A DNA stretch of 28,628 nucleotides from Phanerodontia chrysosporium (taxonomy: Eukaryota > Basidiomycota > Agaricomycetes > Polyporales > Phanerochaetaceae): positions 1 to 28,628 of the forward strand of contig MJGA01000111.1 in NCBI GenBank assembly GCA_001910725.1, in the 5' to 3' direction. Position 1 is the first letter of the stretch; every line of letters starts with the position of its first letter. The notes under the pieces were generated by a model that made no database searches, had not been told where the DNA came from, and was given only the letters and a program-made list of their open reading frames with translations. Of this stretch, positions 1-10,381 are shown in pieces. Position numbers and translations under genes: made by a program.

Positions 1-10
1 CTGCAAGGCT

Positions 11-589
11 CTACGCGCTCTTGAGCAGGTGGTCGCCCTCGGCGAGGACGCAGGCGCCGCCCCAGACGACCCTGTCAGTCAGGCCGTTCTCCTCGATGAA
101 CTTGTGGACCTCTGCGTCGTCCGTGCCGGGCTGGAGCCAGACATGGGGAACGCCCAGGGCCTTGACCTGCTGGAGGACGCCGAGGGTAACCTGGCGAGTG
201 GCGTCAGCGACCCGCTAGAAATACTAACAGAGGTAACATACCTTGGGGCCAGTGACAACGCTCACGGAGGTGTGCGTCGGGTCTGGGAGGTCTGCAAGGG
301 CACGCACGGCAGCAATGCCCTGGATCTCGTTCTCCTTCTGCTCGCGATGGTCAGTGTGCGGCGCGGGTGTAAGGAGAATGGTACAAACAGGGTGGACCGG
401 GGTGACATCCTTGCCGTGCTCGGCGTACCACTTGAGCACCTGCAGATCGAGGTGCTGAGCAGCGGGATGCAAGGCGCTGCCGAGCGTACGTACCCTAGTG
501 CCGACCTTGGTCTCGTCCTTGGACGCGCCGACCACGGCAAAGTGGGGGGACGAAAGGAAAGCGTGCTTCTGGTCCTCGGAGCCGGGCAT
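11..589 (-). CDS. CoA-binding (YccU-like, Rossmann-fold) domain protein, two exons
   Basis: The gene encodes a small CoA-binding-domain protein of about 175 residues, the usual size for this family (CoA_binding_2, YccU-like), which has a Rossmann fold and no firmly assigned reaction. Exon 1 is 589-242 and exon 2 is 190-11, ending in TAG. The 51-nt intron (191-241) has GTATGT at its donor, CTGAC as a branch-like motif and CAG at its acceptor, and it keeps the frame. Near the N-terminus (about residues 18-24) is the glycine motif VVGASKD. The motif VTPVHP lies in the middle, KVTLGVLQQVKALGVP spans the splice junction, and WLQPGTDD and VVWGGACV lie near the C-terminus, all at family positions. 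The start is the first ATG before the glycine motif. The gene appears complete and undamaged, unlike much of the window. It is probably cytosolic, since no signal peptide or membrane segment is seen. Family assignment is confident; physiological role is unknown. Confidence 0.85.
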
Positions 590-599
590 TTTGTCTGTC

Positions 600-1256
600 T
601 AGTCTAAGGAGGTATATGGGTGGACGGTGCTGTGTTCACTAGTCTGGACACAGGCCAGCTTATATCTGCAAGAGCCCGCAACAGCCACGTCGAGGACACA
701 CGAGCAGAGTGTCCTGTCATCACTCGCAGAGAGCACAGAGCGTTGCGCCATAGCTGCGCAAGTGGCCAGCAAAGAAGAGTACCGGGGTTAGAGTGCCAAC
801 CCTGACAGCAGAAGCGTGTCTTGGACGACGCCTGGCGCAGCGACCCCGCGCGGACAGCTGCGGGTCCGCAACGGCGTGGGCGAGTGGCGCCTGCCCTAAA
901 CGCGGATGGTCCGTGCGCGCGCGCGGGAGTACATAGGCGAGCGGGCGACGTGATGGCACCTCATACTTACCTTGATGGCACAAGCCCCTTCACGTACCTG
1001 GGCTTGTGGGCCGTGGGGGCCTCTCATAGCACGGCGACCTTGTCCTCAGGGGGACCCTGCGGTTTGTACGGGCTTCGGCTCGTGCACCGTCCAAATATTT
1101 CCCTGTCCTGCTTCGGCCCTCGGGCTGGGCAGGCCATTTTTTTTTTGGTCCCTGCGCTGCGCTAACCCTAACCCTATGTATATACCTAACCGAGTACTTT
1201 CACAACGGGCAAAACCCGTGTCCAGTCGTGATCGGGACAGCGACTCGACTGCCGGT
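600..1256. other. GC-rich stretch without a supported gene
   Basis: Several overlapping frames stay open on both strands because the sequence is GC-rich, but none shows a recognisable motif, splice pattern or consistent codon use. The part nearest 590-620 should hold the promoter of the CoA-binding gene. A T9 run lies near 1138, and two telomere-like CCCTAA units lie near 1163-1175; neither is enough to call a feature. Confidence 0.5.
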
Positions 1257-1304
1257 CGAGTAGGTTGTCGAGTAGGTTGTCCAGTCACTTGTCCAGTCAC
1301 TTGT
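1257..1304. repeat. Two adjacent 12-bp tandem duplications
   Basis: The 12-mer CGAGTAGGTTGT occurs twice (1257-1280) and is followed at once by the 12-mer CCAGTCACTTGT twice (1281-1304). All copies are exact. The two units share the TTGT ending and the spacing of the second C or G base, so one may derive from the other. The array lies in non-coding DNA. Confidence 0.9.
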
Positions 1305-2536
1305 AACAGGATCGCGGGATGATGGCGTCAGAGGCCGCTCCACCTCGCCCCACCCGCACCGGCGCCGACAGATCTTATCCAAATGTTTCAGTAAATGTTA
1401 ACTATCTGCGACGAATTGATAAGCAGTTTCTAAATCTGCCCTGCTAAGTGTTGTCATCATCTGGATGCAAGACTTATCCACATTGCCGGCCTTGACTGCA
1501 AGAAATCATGTGATTACACGTCGAGAGCATCCACTTCCTGAGTAACGTAAGTAAGTAAACGTCTGAAACGTTGAAGGCATTCTCTAACAACGGGCGCTTG
1601 CCATCCTGAACAGAAGCTAACATCCAGCATGCTCAGCCGCCCAGATCGACGCTACCTTCCATAAGGTGCCCTTCGTCAGACCTGCCGCCGCCCGAAGACT
1701 ACCAGCACCTCCACATCGCAGTTCGCATACTACTTACCGGTAACCAGGACTAGCTAGTACCTGAGTATAATCATGATCAAGAGTGCACGGGAGGACGTCC
1801 TTCGTCATCTACGTCCGACACCCGCTGGAACGCCGAGCTCGAAGGTCATCATGATCATCATGAGAGGACCATCAACGAGCGCGGCCTTGACACCGCCGTT
1901 AACGGCCGCTGTACATGGGTGGCGACATTGCAGGTCATGCGCTCGGAGAGATGTGGACCAGGCTGCACATGCCAAACCCCACCCCGGACACAGCGCACGA
2001 CGCAGGCGGTGCCCATCCAGGACCTCGCAGACTGGCTGATCTCTCGGCTGGTGGGTGCGTCTTTTTCACATGGGGCCCTGCTGATAACGAATACTATATC
2101 TGCGTGCAGGTGTCACCACCCAACGAGGTCGTAGAGCGCACAGCAGACGATCAAGCCGCTCCAAAGACACAGCAGAGGCGACGCGAGTTCGGCCTGTTAC
2201 AAAGAACACCTCAAACCAGAGCATGTCGAGCACGAGGTCCGTACTCCCCTGATGTACTTGCACCGTGTGATGTCTGACTGTATTTCATGCGGTCATGGTC
2301 TAGCATGCGCATGTGCATGCGTCGCTTCCACAGCGATTGCTAGCGAGTTCCTCGACTCGTACGCACCAGCCGTAACGTTGGCGTACGTGAGGGGGACCAC
2401 GAGGTAAGAGCATGAAGGTATTGCGTCTCGCAAAACGAAATGTGGTCACATCCGTGAGCAGCGCGAGGCTCGGGAGTTGCACTTGTAATATCACTGCCGG
2501 ATGCTATCGTACAATTATGCTACAAATAGACAAGAT
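1305..2536. other. Intergenic stretch, no supported gene
   Basis: Overlapping open frames around 1773-2277 have no recognisable motif and read like shadows. The interval contains two copies of the 9-mer TCATGATCA (described separately) and CA/TG-rich palindromic sequence near 2300-2325. It would include the 3' end of the gene that stops at 2537. Confidence 0.5.
1771..1857 (+). repeat. TCATGATCA pair, 78 bp apart, same orientation
   Basis: Exact copies of TCATGATCA start at 1771 and 1849. They belong to a set of ten in the window. The second is embedded in an extended CATCATGATCATCATG palindrome-like stretch. Confidence 0.8.
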
Positions 2537-4046
2537 TCAAAGTTGAGCCTGCTGCCAGAAATCCTGGAACCTTTTGAGAATAGCCCGGGCTGTGTCCTCA
2601 ACTCGTACTCGCAATCGGCTACTCCGATCCTGCAAGGATTTCAAGCCGCGTTTGAACCACTTCTTCTCTAGGGGGCCTCTCAAGGGTAGAACCCTCTCCG
2701 TCATATCGTGTCGCACGTCATCTCTGGCGCCGTTACCGAGCTTCAGATCTGGATTCGACTTCGGAGTGGTGCCTGGTGGTGATGAGGAGGTAGCAGCGCT
2801 GGCGGAAGGAGGCCCAGGATCTATGAGACCAGCCACCAATCGCGAGGTATCTGGGATGACTTGAATAGTCGGGGTGGACTGTGTCATCTCGATTCCTTCA
2901 ATGATGAGGTCTGTAGAAAAGACTTCAGCGACGTCAGACGTCAGAAACAGGCTCTGCAACGAATAGACACACCAGTCTGTCTGCAGGTCTGCAGCGTAAT
3001 GATGGTGTAGGTTGGTTGATAATATATCACAGAGGTCTTCCCTGCGTCATTATATTGTATAAACCATTTCAGGAGACAGGCATGTAGAGTGAGCATGCCA
3101 ATAAGACAAAGCATTGCCATTGCGCGTAACCAGAATGATCGGCGAGCTTCCCCGTTGATGAAGATTCTCCGCAACGATACAGATGGGGAGAAGAATGAGT
3201 GGAGGCGATGGCCGCTAAGCCGTAGTACTGACACATCTGGCACGAGGGTGAGGTTCGATGAAATGGTTGATACGTCTGGAGAGTATCGATCACGAACTTC
3301 AGAAGAGCACGTAGATAGTATGGGCAGGACTATCGCACCTGGATGTTCCTCTCCACCGAGGACATTGACCTCTATAACATCGACCGGCAGAGGAAAACGT
3401 GGGAGCAGTATCTCCGCCATAGATGCCTAGTAGCCGCATATACATCAATCGCCTGTCAGGGATGGTGGGACTAACTCACCTCGCATTCGCGGCTCCTCTT
3501 GTTTGGTAGGGTAGTCCCCAACACTGAGTACGCCAGTTGTATACGAGACTCGCCCAACTCTCTCAAGAGGACTTTGACTTGCATAGTGCCTTGTGTGGAC
3601 CGATGCCAGCATCTCCGTTCGGAGGAGACAGAGATAGCCTCTTGCCATGCTTCTGGCAGGATGCACTCTTCGTACTCTGCCCGGGTGCCGTTGATTAATG
3701 CGTAAAGCAGCCTTGGACCGGATACTGTCGAAGTCTTCGGCGGGGCGGGCAGACTGAGAGTCAACCACGAAGATCCAACATGCACCCAGCAAGTAGCGGA
3801 GAGAAGCATGTTGTACTTGATGTAGCTCTTCTCGAAACGAAGGAGGAGCACGTCAATATCGACACGGGACAGAGTGAGAGGCTGAAGACGGTTTAGCATG
3901 TAAGCCAACAGTACGAGAAGTCGGGTGGTCTCATCTGCTGTAGACGACGGTGGAAGGGATTGGACTCCTGGCGATGGTACAAGTGCCTGCTCGCGAGAAT
4001 GATCAGGATCCGGAGGCAGACGCATACTCTCCTGCGAAGACGGCAT
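2537..4046 (-). CDS. Putative single-pass membrane protein, fungal, unknown function
   Basis: This is an unrecognised minus-strand gene with at least two introns. A plausible ATG lies at 4046 and opens an exon that runs to 3480. The 53-nt intron 3427-3479 (donor GTGAGT, acceptor CTACTAG) joins in phase to an exon starting at 3426. A second intron, somewhere about 2960-3050, must join the frame ending in CRACF to the last frame (to TGA at 2537), but its exact ends are unclear. The protein has a soluble N-terminal part, the motif LLPRFPLPVDVIEVNV, a hydrophobic segment (LWLRAMAMLCLIGMLTLHA region, coded near 3085-3145), then a Ser/Pro-rich and basic C-terminal tail. The order of parts and the motif resemble the gene at 11530-12868 (LLPTFPVPVEDFQVDV), so the two are probably distant paralogues. 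The tail after the membrane segment may be extracellular or lumenal. Function cannot be given. The start and second intron are uncertain. Confidence 0.5.
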
Positions 4047-4454
4047 GTATGCTCGCGCACGGATCTGAGGCAGTTCGTGAAAGGAGAGGGGGGTGGTTAG
4101 AGACAGCACCCTCGAAGGTCCCGTCGGAATCCAATGGCACGTACGCAGAGGCTGCATTACATATATGTGCACGCACGCTGTGCACTGACCCTGCTGAGAC
4201 CATGGCCAGCCCCGTGTTTGTGGATGTCTCACAAAGATGCTTCACATTAGTCTGACTGTGTATATACATGCTTGCGAAGGTTGCATTCCAGCTTAAGTCC
4301 TCTCGTGTTTAACTCACTGTGCCAATGCATGTTTGTCTTGGATATCGTAAAACGACGTGGCAGCACCTCCCTGAACGCATGTCCTCTATTTCCAGACATG
4401 GACCTGGCATAGGATCATATTCCATGCGCGGTGCGGCTGGTGACCTACCTTCGG
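4047..4454. other. Intergenic stretch between a gene start and the inverted repeat arm
   Basis: No supported exon is seen. The part next to 4046 should contain the promoter of the membrane-protein gene. An open minus-strand frame continues from the repeat arm to 4386, but this tail is not shared with the other arm. Confidence 0.4.
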
Positions 4455-4793
4455 AGAGGTCAGGGGCGGCATAGGAGTCATCGTAATCGAACTGCTTACC
4501 TTGTAGCTTTCCCCAAAAGCGCGGAGTAGCATCGCACGTCTAACACTGCAGTTAGTCCGAGGGAAAGTGTCGGCGGCAGCTGGTCTGCTGTACTGGTCTG
4601 CTAGCGTGCAAGGCAGACACGGGATTGGCGACATACCAGAAACCCGGGGGCGTGTCACAACCTCCTCTACAGCTCCGGCATCCGCTCCAGGAGACAGTGA
4701 ACTAAGTTGACAATTCTGGTCCGAGTTGAGCGACGCAGGCACAAGAGGAGCACCGGAACACTTTACCTTGTTGGTCGGGGCATACGTGGCCAT
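4386..4793 (-). pseudogene. Truncated copy of the 22796-23428 open frame
   Basis: This minus-strand frame starts MATYAPTNKVK and matches the frame at 22796 for about 113 residues with one replacement (Thr here, Met there, after SSSI). Identity then ends exactly at the edge of the 545-bp duplication (4455), and 22 unrelated residues follow before the stop. It is therefore either a truncated copy or a parent whose 3' part was not duplicated. A potential donor, GTAAGC, follows GESYK. If it is used, a second frame (GKQFDYDDSYAAPDLSE) could belong to a real exon in this copy. I do not recognise the protein family, and it may not be coding at all. Confidence 0.35.
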
Positions 4794-4999
4794 CGCTGGG
4801 GCTCATCATGACGGCGACTTCCTTATAATTAGTCTCTACCCCCGCCAAACAGGCAGGGGTGCTTCGTCGATACTCTGACCCGGCCTGTGGGGGATCCCAC
4901 GGGCGCGATTGGAGTACTCTACGACGTGGGTCGAGACCAATGAGGGTGTACGCTCATCATGGCATGAGGGTGGGTGATGAACCGACGCAGGCGAGCGCT
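4455..4999 (-). repeat. Left arm of a 545-bp inverted duplication
   Basis: Position x in this arm pairs with position 27589-x in the right arm (22590-23134). I compared the arms along their length and found a single mismatch, at the C/T that changes ATTACGATG to ATTATGATG. Similarity stops abruptly at both ends. The arm holds a structured module (about 4830-4999), a TATAA, a CCAAT box and the beginning of an open frame, all in minus orientation. Confidence 0.9.
4839..4904 (-). other. Two-hairpin structured module, copy A
   Basis: Read on the minus strand, this copy carries hairpin 1 (4883-4904, GTGGG paired with CCCAC), the linker CGGGTCAGAGTATCGACGAA, and hairpin 2 (4839-4859, CCCCTGCC paired with GGCGGGGG with one G-T wobble). 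It is identical to copy B at 22685-22750. The wider module begins with CCAAT and ends in CTAA before a TATAA. Confidence 0.7.
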
Positions 5000-5139
5000 T
5001 GTCTGACATCAGGCTTGCGGATCCGGAGTATGGTACCGGTACGGGGTCCGGATCTGATTATATTAATTAGGATGGGGCCAGTCTCGTCACTTCTCTCGGT
5101 GACTGTCGCTCCTTCGTGGACACTAGGCTGCGACGCCGG

Positions 5140-6060
5140 AGCCGCTCAACACGTCCACGCACCTCAAATGCCAATGTCTACCCACCGTACGAACGGCCGC
5201 TCACCCTGCTCCTGCACCTACACACCCTCTACATCCTCTTGATCGTATACTGGCCCCCGAATCTGTTTACGACGCTTAGGTTCCCCCGACCGAGCGCATA
5301 CGCAGCCTCCTGCTGGAGCGCGCGGGCCTGAAGGCGGGCGAAGGGCTGCCGCGGCCACTCGAAGACCTGCTCGCGAAGCTGGAGAACGCTGAGATCTGCA
5401 CAGCATATGCCAGGTACGCCACTTCCTACGCCATGGGACGCAGCGCGTCCGGTACTCCCGCCTGTATGCGCGCCACGCTGACACGTCGTGTCCACAGGTA
5501 TGGCCAGCATGCGCAGGTCTTCCAGGACTGCACTCACTGCAAGACGCTCGAGCACTACGCGCTCGTGGCCCCTCCGCGGCCGCTGCTGCAGTGCGTGCGC
5601 GAGGTGTTCATGCTCGGGCTGCTCACGGTCGAGAACAGCGCGCGCGCCTGCGCACAGTAAGTTAGGCGTTCTCTGTAGATTTCCATTCCGCGCGACGACA
5701 CTCCTGTGACTACGGTGCGTGGCCCGACGTCTTGGAAGTCGTGTGTCGCGTGTGCTGAACGGACACCGCAGTGGCACGACACTCTCTCCATCTTGCGGCA
5801 CCCTGGTGCTGCCCGTGCCGATCTATCTCCTCCCCGCAACGCCTGTCCTGCCGCTCCTCTCGCCGCTCCTGCTGCAGATGCGCCAGACCATGGATACGCT
5901 CGCGCGTCACGTAACGCTCATCAAGTAACTCCAACCCGCGATCCTGCGCAACGCGAGGCTCCGCGCGGTCACAACGAGCTGGTGGTCCAAGCAGAAGACG
6001 GTCGGCACGTGGGTGCGCGAGGACGAGGGCGTGTGGAGGGCGTGCGGAGGGCGATGCGCT
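5140..6060 (+). pseudogene. Decayed conserved fungal multi-pass membrane protein
   Basis: The sequence retains a recognisable fungal membrane-protein pattern. The motif NVYPPYERPLT is followed by a hydrophobic helix (LHTLYILLIVYWPPNLF), then ERIRSLLLERAGLK, a splice junction, and YGQHAQVFQDCTHCKTLEHYAL, which has a CxxC. Later come a hydrophobic VPIYLLPATP region and TTSWWSKQKTVGTWVRED. The 84-nt intron 5414-5497 is intact and in phase, so the copy was made from DNA and not from mRNA. The frame breaks near 5282 (one-base shift before ERIRS) and near 5790-5800. An in-frame TAA follows HVTLIK at about 5926, and a segment expected between the second exon and the LRH motif is missing. The residues resemble a widespread Agaricomycete protein of unknown function that I recall as several-helix. 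The product should be non-functional. Confidence 0.6.
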
Positions 6061-7214
6061 GTGACTTAGGCACCAAGGATGGTGACGAACAGCTCAAAGT
6101 TGAAGTCCGTGAGATGGTGCATGAGATGCTCAAGGCCAAGGGTCCTTTAATTACACCCCTGATCCAACAGGAGCATTGCCAGCCGTTCATGTAGCATCCC
6201 ACGCATATTGTAGCTCAGATTGTAATCTGACCGGGGTGTAAGGAGCAGCGTATAGATGTATTGCTGGATGCATTGGCAGGTAAAATTAAGTAGAAAGATC
6301 ACGTTCTGCTCATTATATACATTTTGCTAAGAACACGATGATCTACAGGGATTTGGATCGGTAAATGATGCGTTTTGGAGTCATCAATGCTCCGAACTGA
6401 CAACCCAATTCACTCTTAAGTCTCAGCCCAACCCCCAGGAGCCGGCCTTACAAAACCAATCCGTGCAGCCAGCTGCCTTGCTTGCATAGCCTGCAATCTT
6501 CCTGGACGCAGGAATACGACTCCAACGGCGACGATCGCAATGCCGAGGTTACAGGCCACGATGCCGAGGTTACAGGCCACGAACTCGTAAAAGTCTCCGC
6601 GTGCCTTTGCTACAATGCGCCCACAGGACTCCCATGCGGGGATATCGCCAGCAGCGCGATGCGGCTCGGGCGACGTGTGGTCGTGTGGCAGCTGTTCGGC
6701 ATCGTGCTGGGTGTACGACGGCGCGCGTGGCGTTGTGAAGGGTGTGCGTATGAGCTTGAGGACGATGTGGACGCGGGGATTCAGTGCATGAGTCTGCGGT
6801 TGCCGAACGGCTGGCAGAAGGGCTCGTGGAGCTTAGAGGCGACGGGTCAGGAGACGGGCTTGGCTACAGCATACGCGGACGACGTACTGCGCTCTCAGGA
6901 CATGGCTCGCCTGCTCCAAAGGTTACACGTATGAGCTGTGACCCGTTATTTGGATGGGTACGTTCTTGGGCAGCTGCATATGTCAGGCACACCACTAGTC
7001 GGCAGAGTAAGCTATCGTTTTCGTTTGCCTAGGAGGACTGACCGCGTAGAACTCACATTATAAGTGTTTGCAAGTGCATCCTGTGTAGCCACAGATGGTG
7101 AATGGTTGAGAGTTACTATGTGAACAAGGCCTCGGGGAGGAGTACAACTTGGTGGTCGCGGGCAAAGATCGAGGAGTTCGCCAGGGCAGATTGCGCTTGG
7201 GCGGAGTCGGCCAG
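6061..7214. other. Intergenic stretch, no supported gene
   Basis: A short open tail (to 6194) follows the membrane-protein pseudogene and has no recognised motif. The stretch 6200-6480 is AT-richer. An open frame across 6482-6934 begins with TTG and has no recognisable domain, so it is left uncalled. The end of the interval should contain the promoter and any leader of the JmjC gene. Confidence 0.45.
6540..6581 (+). repeat. 21-bp perfect tandem duplication
   Basis: The unit ATGCCGAGGTTACAGGCCACG occurs twice without change (21 bp each, written here only by its position 6540-6560 and 6561-6581). Its length is a multiple of three, so an overlapping frame stays open across it, but coding status is unproven. 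Confidence 0.9.
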
Positions 7215-9926
7215 ATGATCATTCGAACCGAACCGCGCTTTGCTCCGGACCCGGAAGCGCACTGCATCCTAGGCGCACACCGCGGGGCACACATATTTCG
7301 CCTCGACGACGACGACGACCGGAGCCATTACGGGTTGTCTGTGTTAAACATGTCAAAAGGTATGTCTTCGTTTTCATTCAATGCGATCATTGACACAGAC
7401 CCACGGCAGTTCAACAGACTAGATGCAAGCCGCTTGCGGCTTGTTGTGTTTGCCATGATCCCAAGTCGTTCCCTGGGGAATCATGTCGCTTCAAAGGTGC
7501 GCCTTCATGGTTAACTTGTCAAATTTGCCTTTCATCTGAGACTTTGAAGGGTATCGCATTGCCAGCGGAAGACGCACCACATTTTCGCCAGGGACTATAC
7601 CTCCGTCACCGAAGTACAAAACAGCGTTTGATCGAGGACTGAAGCATTTACAATTGGAGGAAGTCACTGCCTTCAAGGTTGCTTTCCGTGCTATCAAATA
7701 TTCCCAAAACTAAGCATTCTTTCTCTCTCTCTCCCCCCCCTCTTCTTTTCAGAGTAGAATTGCCCCCTTCCTACTTGACGTACTCACCGAGGAGGTGCAG
7801 CATTCACAACTCCCGGGGATAATCCACAGGTACCCGGATCCCGAGTCACGTCTCACTTGCGGTATGTTCTACCGCGCCGATTATACTCTAAATGCGCTAA
7901 TACCATGTACTTCAGATAATTGCCAGAGCGCAATCTTCTCTGCATCGTGGATTTGCATAAGTTGCAGCTACGAAATTTGTCTAGCCTGTAGATCTAGAGG
8001 CCAGACTGACGGCACCCTACGTGCGTATTCAGGTCATTGTACACGCACATCTACACTCAACGCTTTAGTTTATTCAGAATGCGCAAATACCCGTGACCAT
8101 CAACACTTGTACAGTCCGGTTACTAGGTATTTTGGTGCAGAAGAGGACCCCCTGGAGGCGACGCTCGAAGACGTCCGCGGCTTACTATCAACTTCTGGTG
8201 ACGTCGACAGACATATGCCCAAACAAGTCGCAGACCGCATCGAGTCTTTGATTAACATCACCAGATGCCCCGACAGACGCATACCAACTGTTCGGCGCAA
8301 TGAGCTTCAAGAGTTCTCTCATATATTTTCAGCTGGTTACCCGGCCCTAGTGGATAACCTGCATGTGACCAGCATCTGGAGCGACACTGTGCTTGCCGCG
8401 ACATATGGTGAGACTGTCTGTCACGCGAGTGACGGTGCCCGAGTTCGCAAAATGACCGTAGAAGCGTTCTTCAAACGTTGGCGCTCTGGTCAACCAGTTG
8501 ACATGCGGGTGAGCCAGATTCGGAAATATCTCCTGCGAAGTGTGCAACTGATCGATCTCCAGGACTGGCCGACATCAGCACACCTGTCGGAACAGTGCTC
8601 CAATCTTAACAAAACCTTCCAGACATTGGTGCCATTCCGTGCGCTGACCGCAGAAGACGGCCTCCACAACATCGCGTCGCATTACCCCGATTTCACGTCG
8701 CCAGATGGACGGCCTCTCATTGGGCTTTCGCGACCCGATCTCGGTATGCCTAGAAAACTGTACTCTGTTCTATGCTGATGTTGTACAGGCCCAAAGATGT
8801 ACATCGCTTCTCGCGATTCTGAGAAGACAGGCACAACTCGTCTTCATAAAGATGTATGCGCAGCCGTAAACATCCTTGTCTCCTGTCTACCGGGACCATC
8901 CCCTGATGAAACGGGTGCGCAATGGGTGATATTCCTCCCTGATGACTCCGAGGCCGTGTCTACGTTTCTTCGCAAACATTACAACCTTGCCGATGATGCT
9001 CCCAATCCCATCCTCCACCGTGAGTTCTTCTTCGATGATGATCTGCTCGAAATGCTGTGGCATGATTGCAAGATTGTGCCCTTCAAATTCGTTCAAAAAC
9101 TGCATCAAGCTGTCTTTATTCCATCTGGGGCGGCACATCAGGTATGTCCGAACTTGGTGCTTATCCTCCATGACATTGACGCATTGCGAAATAGGTCTCT
9201 AATCTGTCACCTTGCATCAAGATCGCCACGGACTTCCTTGGCATTGAAGGGTTGGACAGGACCATCTCCGTGGCGACAGAGTTCTGCCTCGAAGGCCGGG
9301 AAAACCCTCTATCTGTTCCGGCCAGCCTATATCACGCCTGGAAATCGCTCACGAACCTGGAGAATTTGTGTCGTGTTGAGTTGTCGTCTCTCAAGAAAAC
9401 CCGAAATCCGCGTACTGACACAGAAGTGGCCGCACGAGCTCGCAAGAGAGCGCGAAAGACCGAAGACACGCGAAACAGCAAGGACTTCTGTCACCAATGT
9501 TTGCACCAAGACTGTGTCGCATTGACAAAGAAAGCACCGCCTAAGACCCTGCACGGTCTCGCGGACCATCTGTACGCAGCCGTCGAAATGACTGTCACCC
9601 TCTACTGCGCTCATCCAAGTGTTACAGGAGAAGCAGGCACCAGATTGTTGTCGGGATTACACAGTTGGCGGAACTTCTTGCTGGGTCAGCAGACGATCAG
9701 AGAGACAAATTTGCGGCCTTTGTTGCCGATTATCGTCATGGAGGTATATCGAGGTCATGAGAGAGAACTGTTATCTCCCCACCGCAGTACCACAGAGGCA
9801 TACCTGTCTTCCACACTCAGCTCCAATCGCAATTCCGCTCACGCGTGTAGTACAGCATACGGTGTGCTGCCTTGGCCGTGGTCCTCATCAGATGCTCTGC
9901 AACGTGTCGGTGGGGGACTGACCTGA
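7215..9926 (+). CDS. JmjC-domain histone demethylase, KDM3-like, multi-exon
   Basis: The product is probably a nuclear Fe(II)/2-oxoglutarate lysine demethylase of the KDM3/JMJD1 type. Exons are 7215-7359, 7410-7496, 7541-7677, 7753-7861, 7916-8020, 8078-8743, 8789-9141 and 9195-9926. All junctions are GT..AG (45 to 75 nt introns) and keep phase, giving about 777 residues. A Cys motif (CCVCHDPKSFPGESC) lies in exon 2. A treble-clef zinc finger (TCDNC..IF..WICISC..EICLAC) appears only after the 54- and 57-nt introns are removed. The JmjC domain follows: DWP and FQTLVPFRAL, PKMYIA, iron ligands His and Asp in TRLHKD (8845-8853), and the distal His in FIPSGAAHQVSNL (9136-9138). All three ligands are present. 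A basic segment (ARKRARK) may be a nuclear signal. An optional intron, 8509-8562, would remove 18 residues. The ATG at 7215 is the first in frame after a stop at 7107, but an extra upstream exon is possible. Confidence 0.85.
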
Positions 9927-9936
9927 AGTTTCAACG

Positions 9937-9960
9937 TTTTTTTTTTTTTTTTTTTCTTTT
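9937..9960. repeat. T19-C-T4 tract just after the JmjC stop
   Basis: Nineteen T residues, one C and four more T begin 11 nt after the JmjC stop codon. The tract is followed by GCGATGCAG, so it could serve as the pyrimidine tract of a 3'-UTR intron. It could also be the reverse complement of a retroposed poly(A). Run length may be imprecise in any assembly. Confidence 0.8.
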
Positions 9961-10381
9961 GCGATGCAGGGATGCTGGCACTCTTTTCATGATCAGCCAC
10001 TTTCAGGACGCCCCAGGCCGCCTCCAATTGGAAGCGCAAGGCCTGTACACGGCATGTCCCGTTCATGATCAGCGGGCGCTGGCCATGGTACCACGTCTGA
10101 TCCTCGTCCTCCTCATGAACCAGCCGCCATGCCGGTGGTAGCTAGATGGCCCTCTCCGCGCTCTCATCACTCACTTTCTCAAGGTGATGGCTCCTCGGGC
10201 AAACATCCTTCTTTCAGGATCATGGCATTTCTCTTGACACCGAGGACGGTGCGTAGCCAAATAATCAGCTGATATTTCTGTTTTCTAATCTCGGTCTGCT
10301 ATCTAGACTCTGACCTCAGAACCTCTCTAGCTAGAGCCAGATATCCAACGATTTTACATGAGTACCGCCATCCGCTGTGGT
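9961..10381. other. Intergenic stretch between convergent genes
   Basis: The JmjC gene (plus) and the next gene (minus) converge on this interval. It should hold both 3' ends. No additional exon is supported. Confidence 0.5.
9987..10071 (+). repeat. TCATGATCA pair, 76 bp apart, same orientation
   Basis: Exact copies start at 9987 and 10063, both followed by AGC or AGCG. The spacing nearly equals that of the pair at 1771/1849. Confidence 0.8.

Noticed and set aside
1160..1176. Interstitial telomere repeat (CCCTAA units)
   Set aside because: Only two units are present, which is within chance expectation.
1773..2277. Overlapping plus-strand open frames
   Set aside because: Three frames overlap, none has a recognisable domain, and composition is uniform with the surrounding non-coding DNA.
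6370..6400. Reverse-transcriptase-like motif MRFGVINAP
   Set aside because: It is about ten residues, ends at once in a stop, and no other retrotransposon motif lies nearby.
6482..6934. 150-residue open frame containing the 21-bp tandem repeat
   Set aside because: It starts at TTG, has no recognised motif or splice context, and GC-rich DNA here stays open by chance in several frames.
7149..7514. 121-residue continuous frame as a separate gene
   Set aside because: Its second half runs through a clear 50-nt intron (7360-7409) and its end through another (7497-7540). Splicing gives the Cys-rich exon of the JmjC gene.
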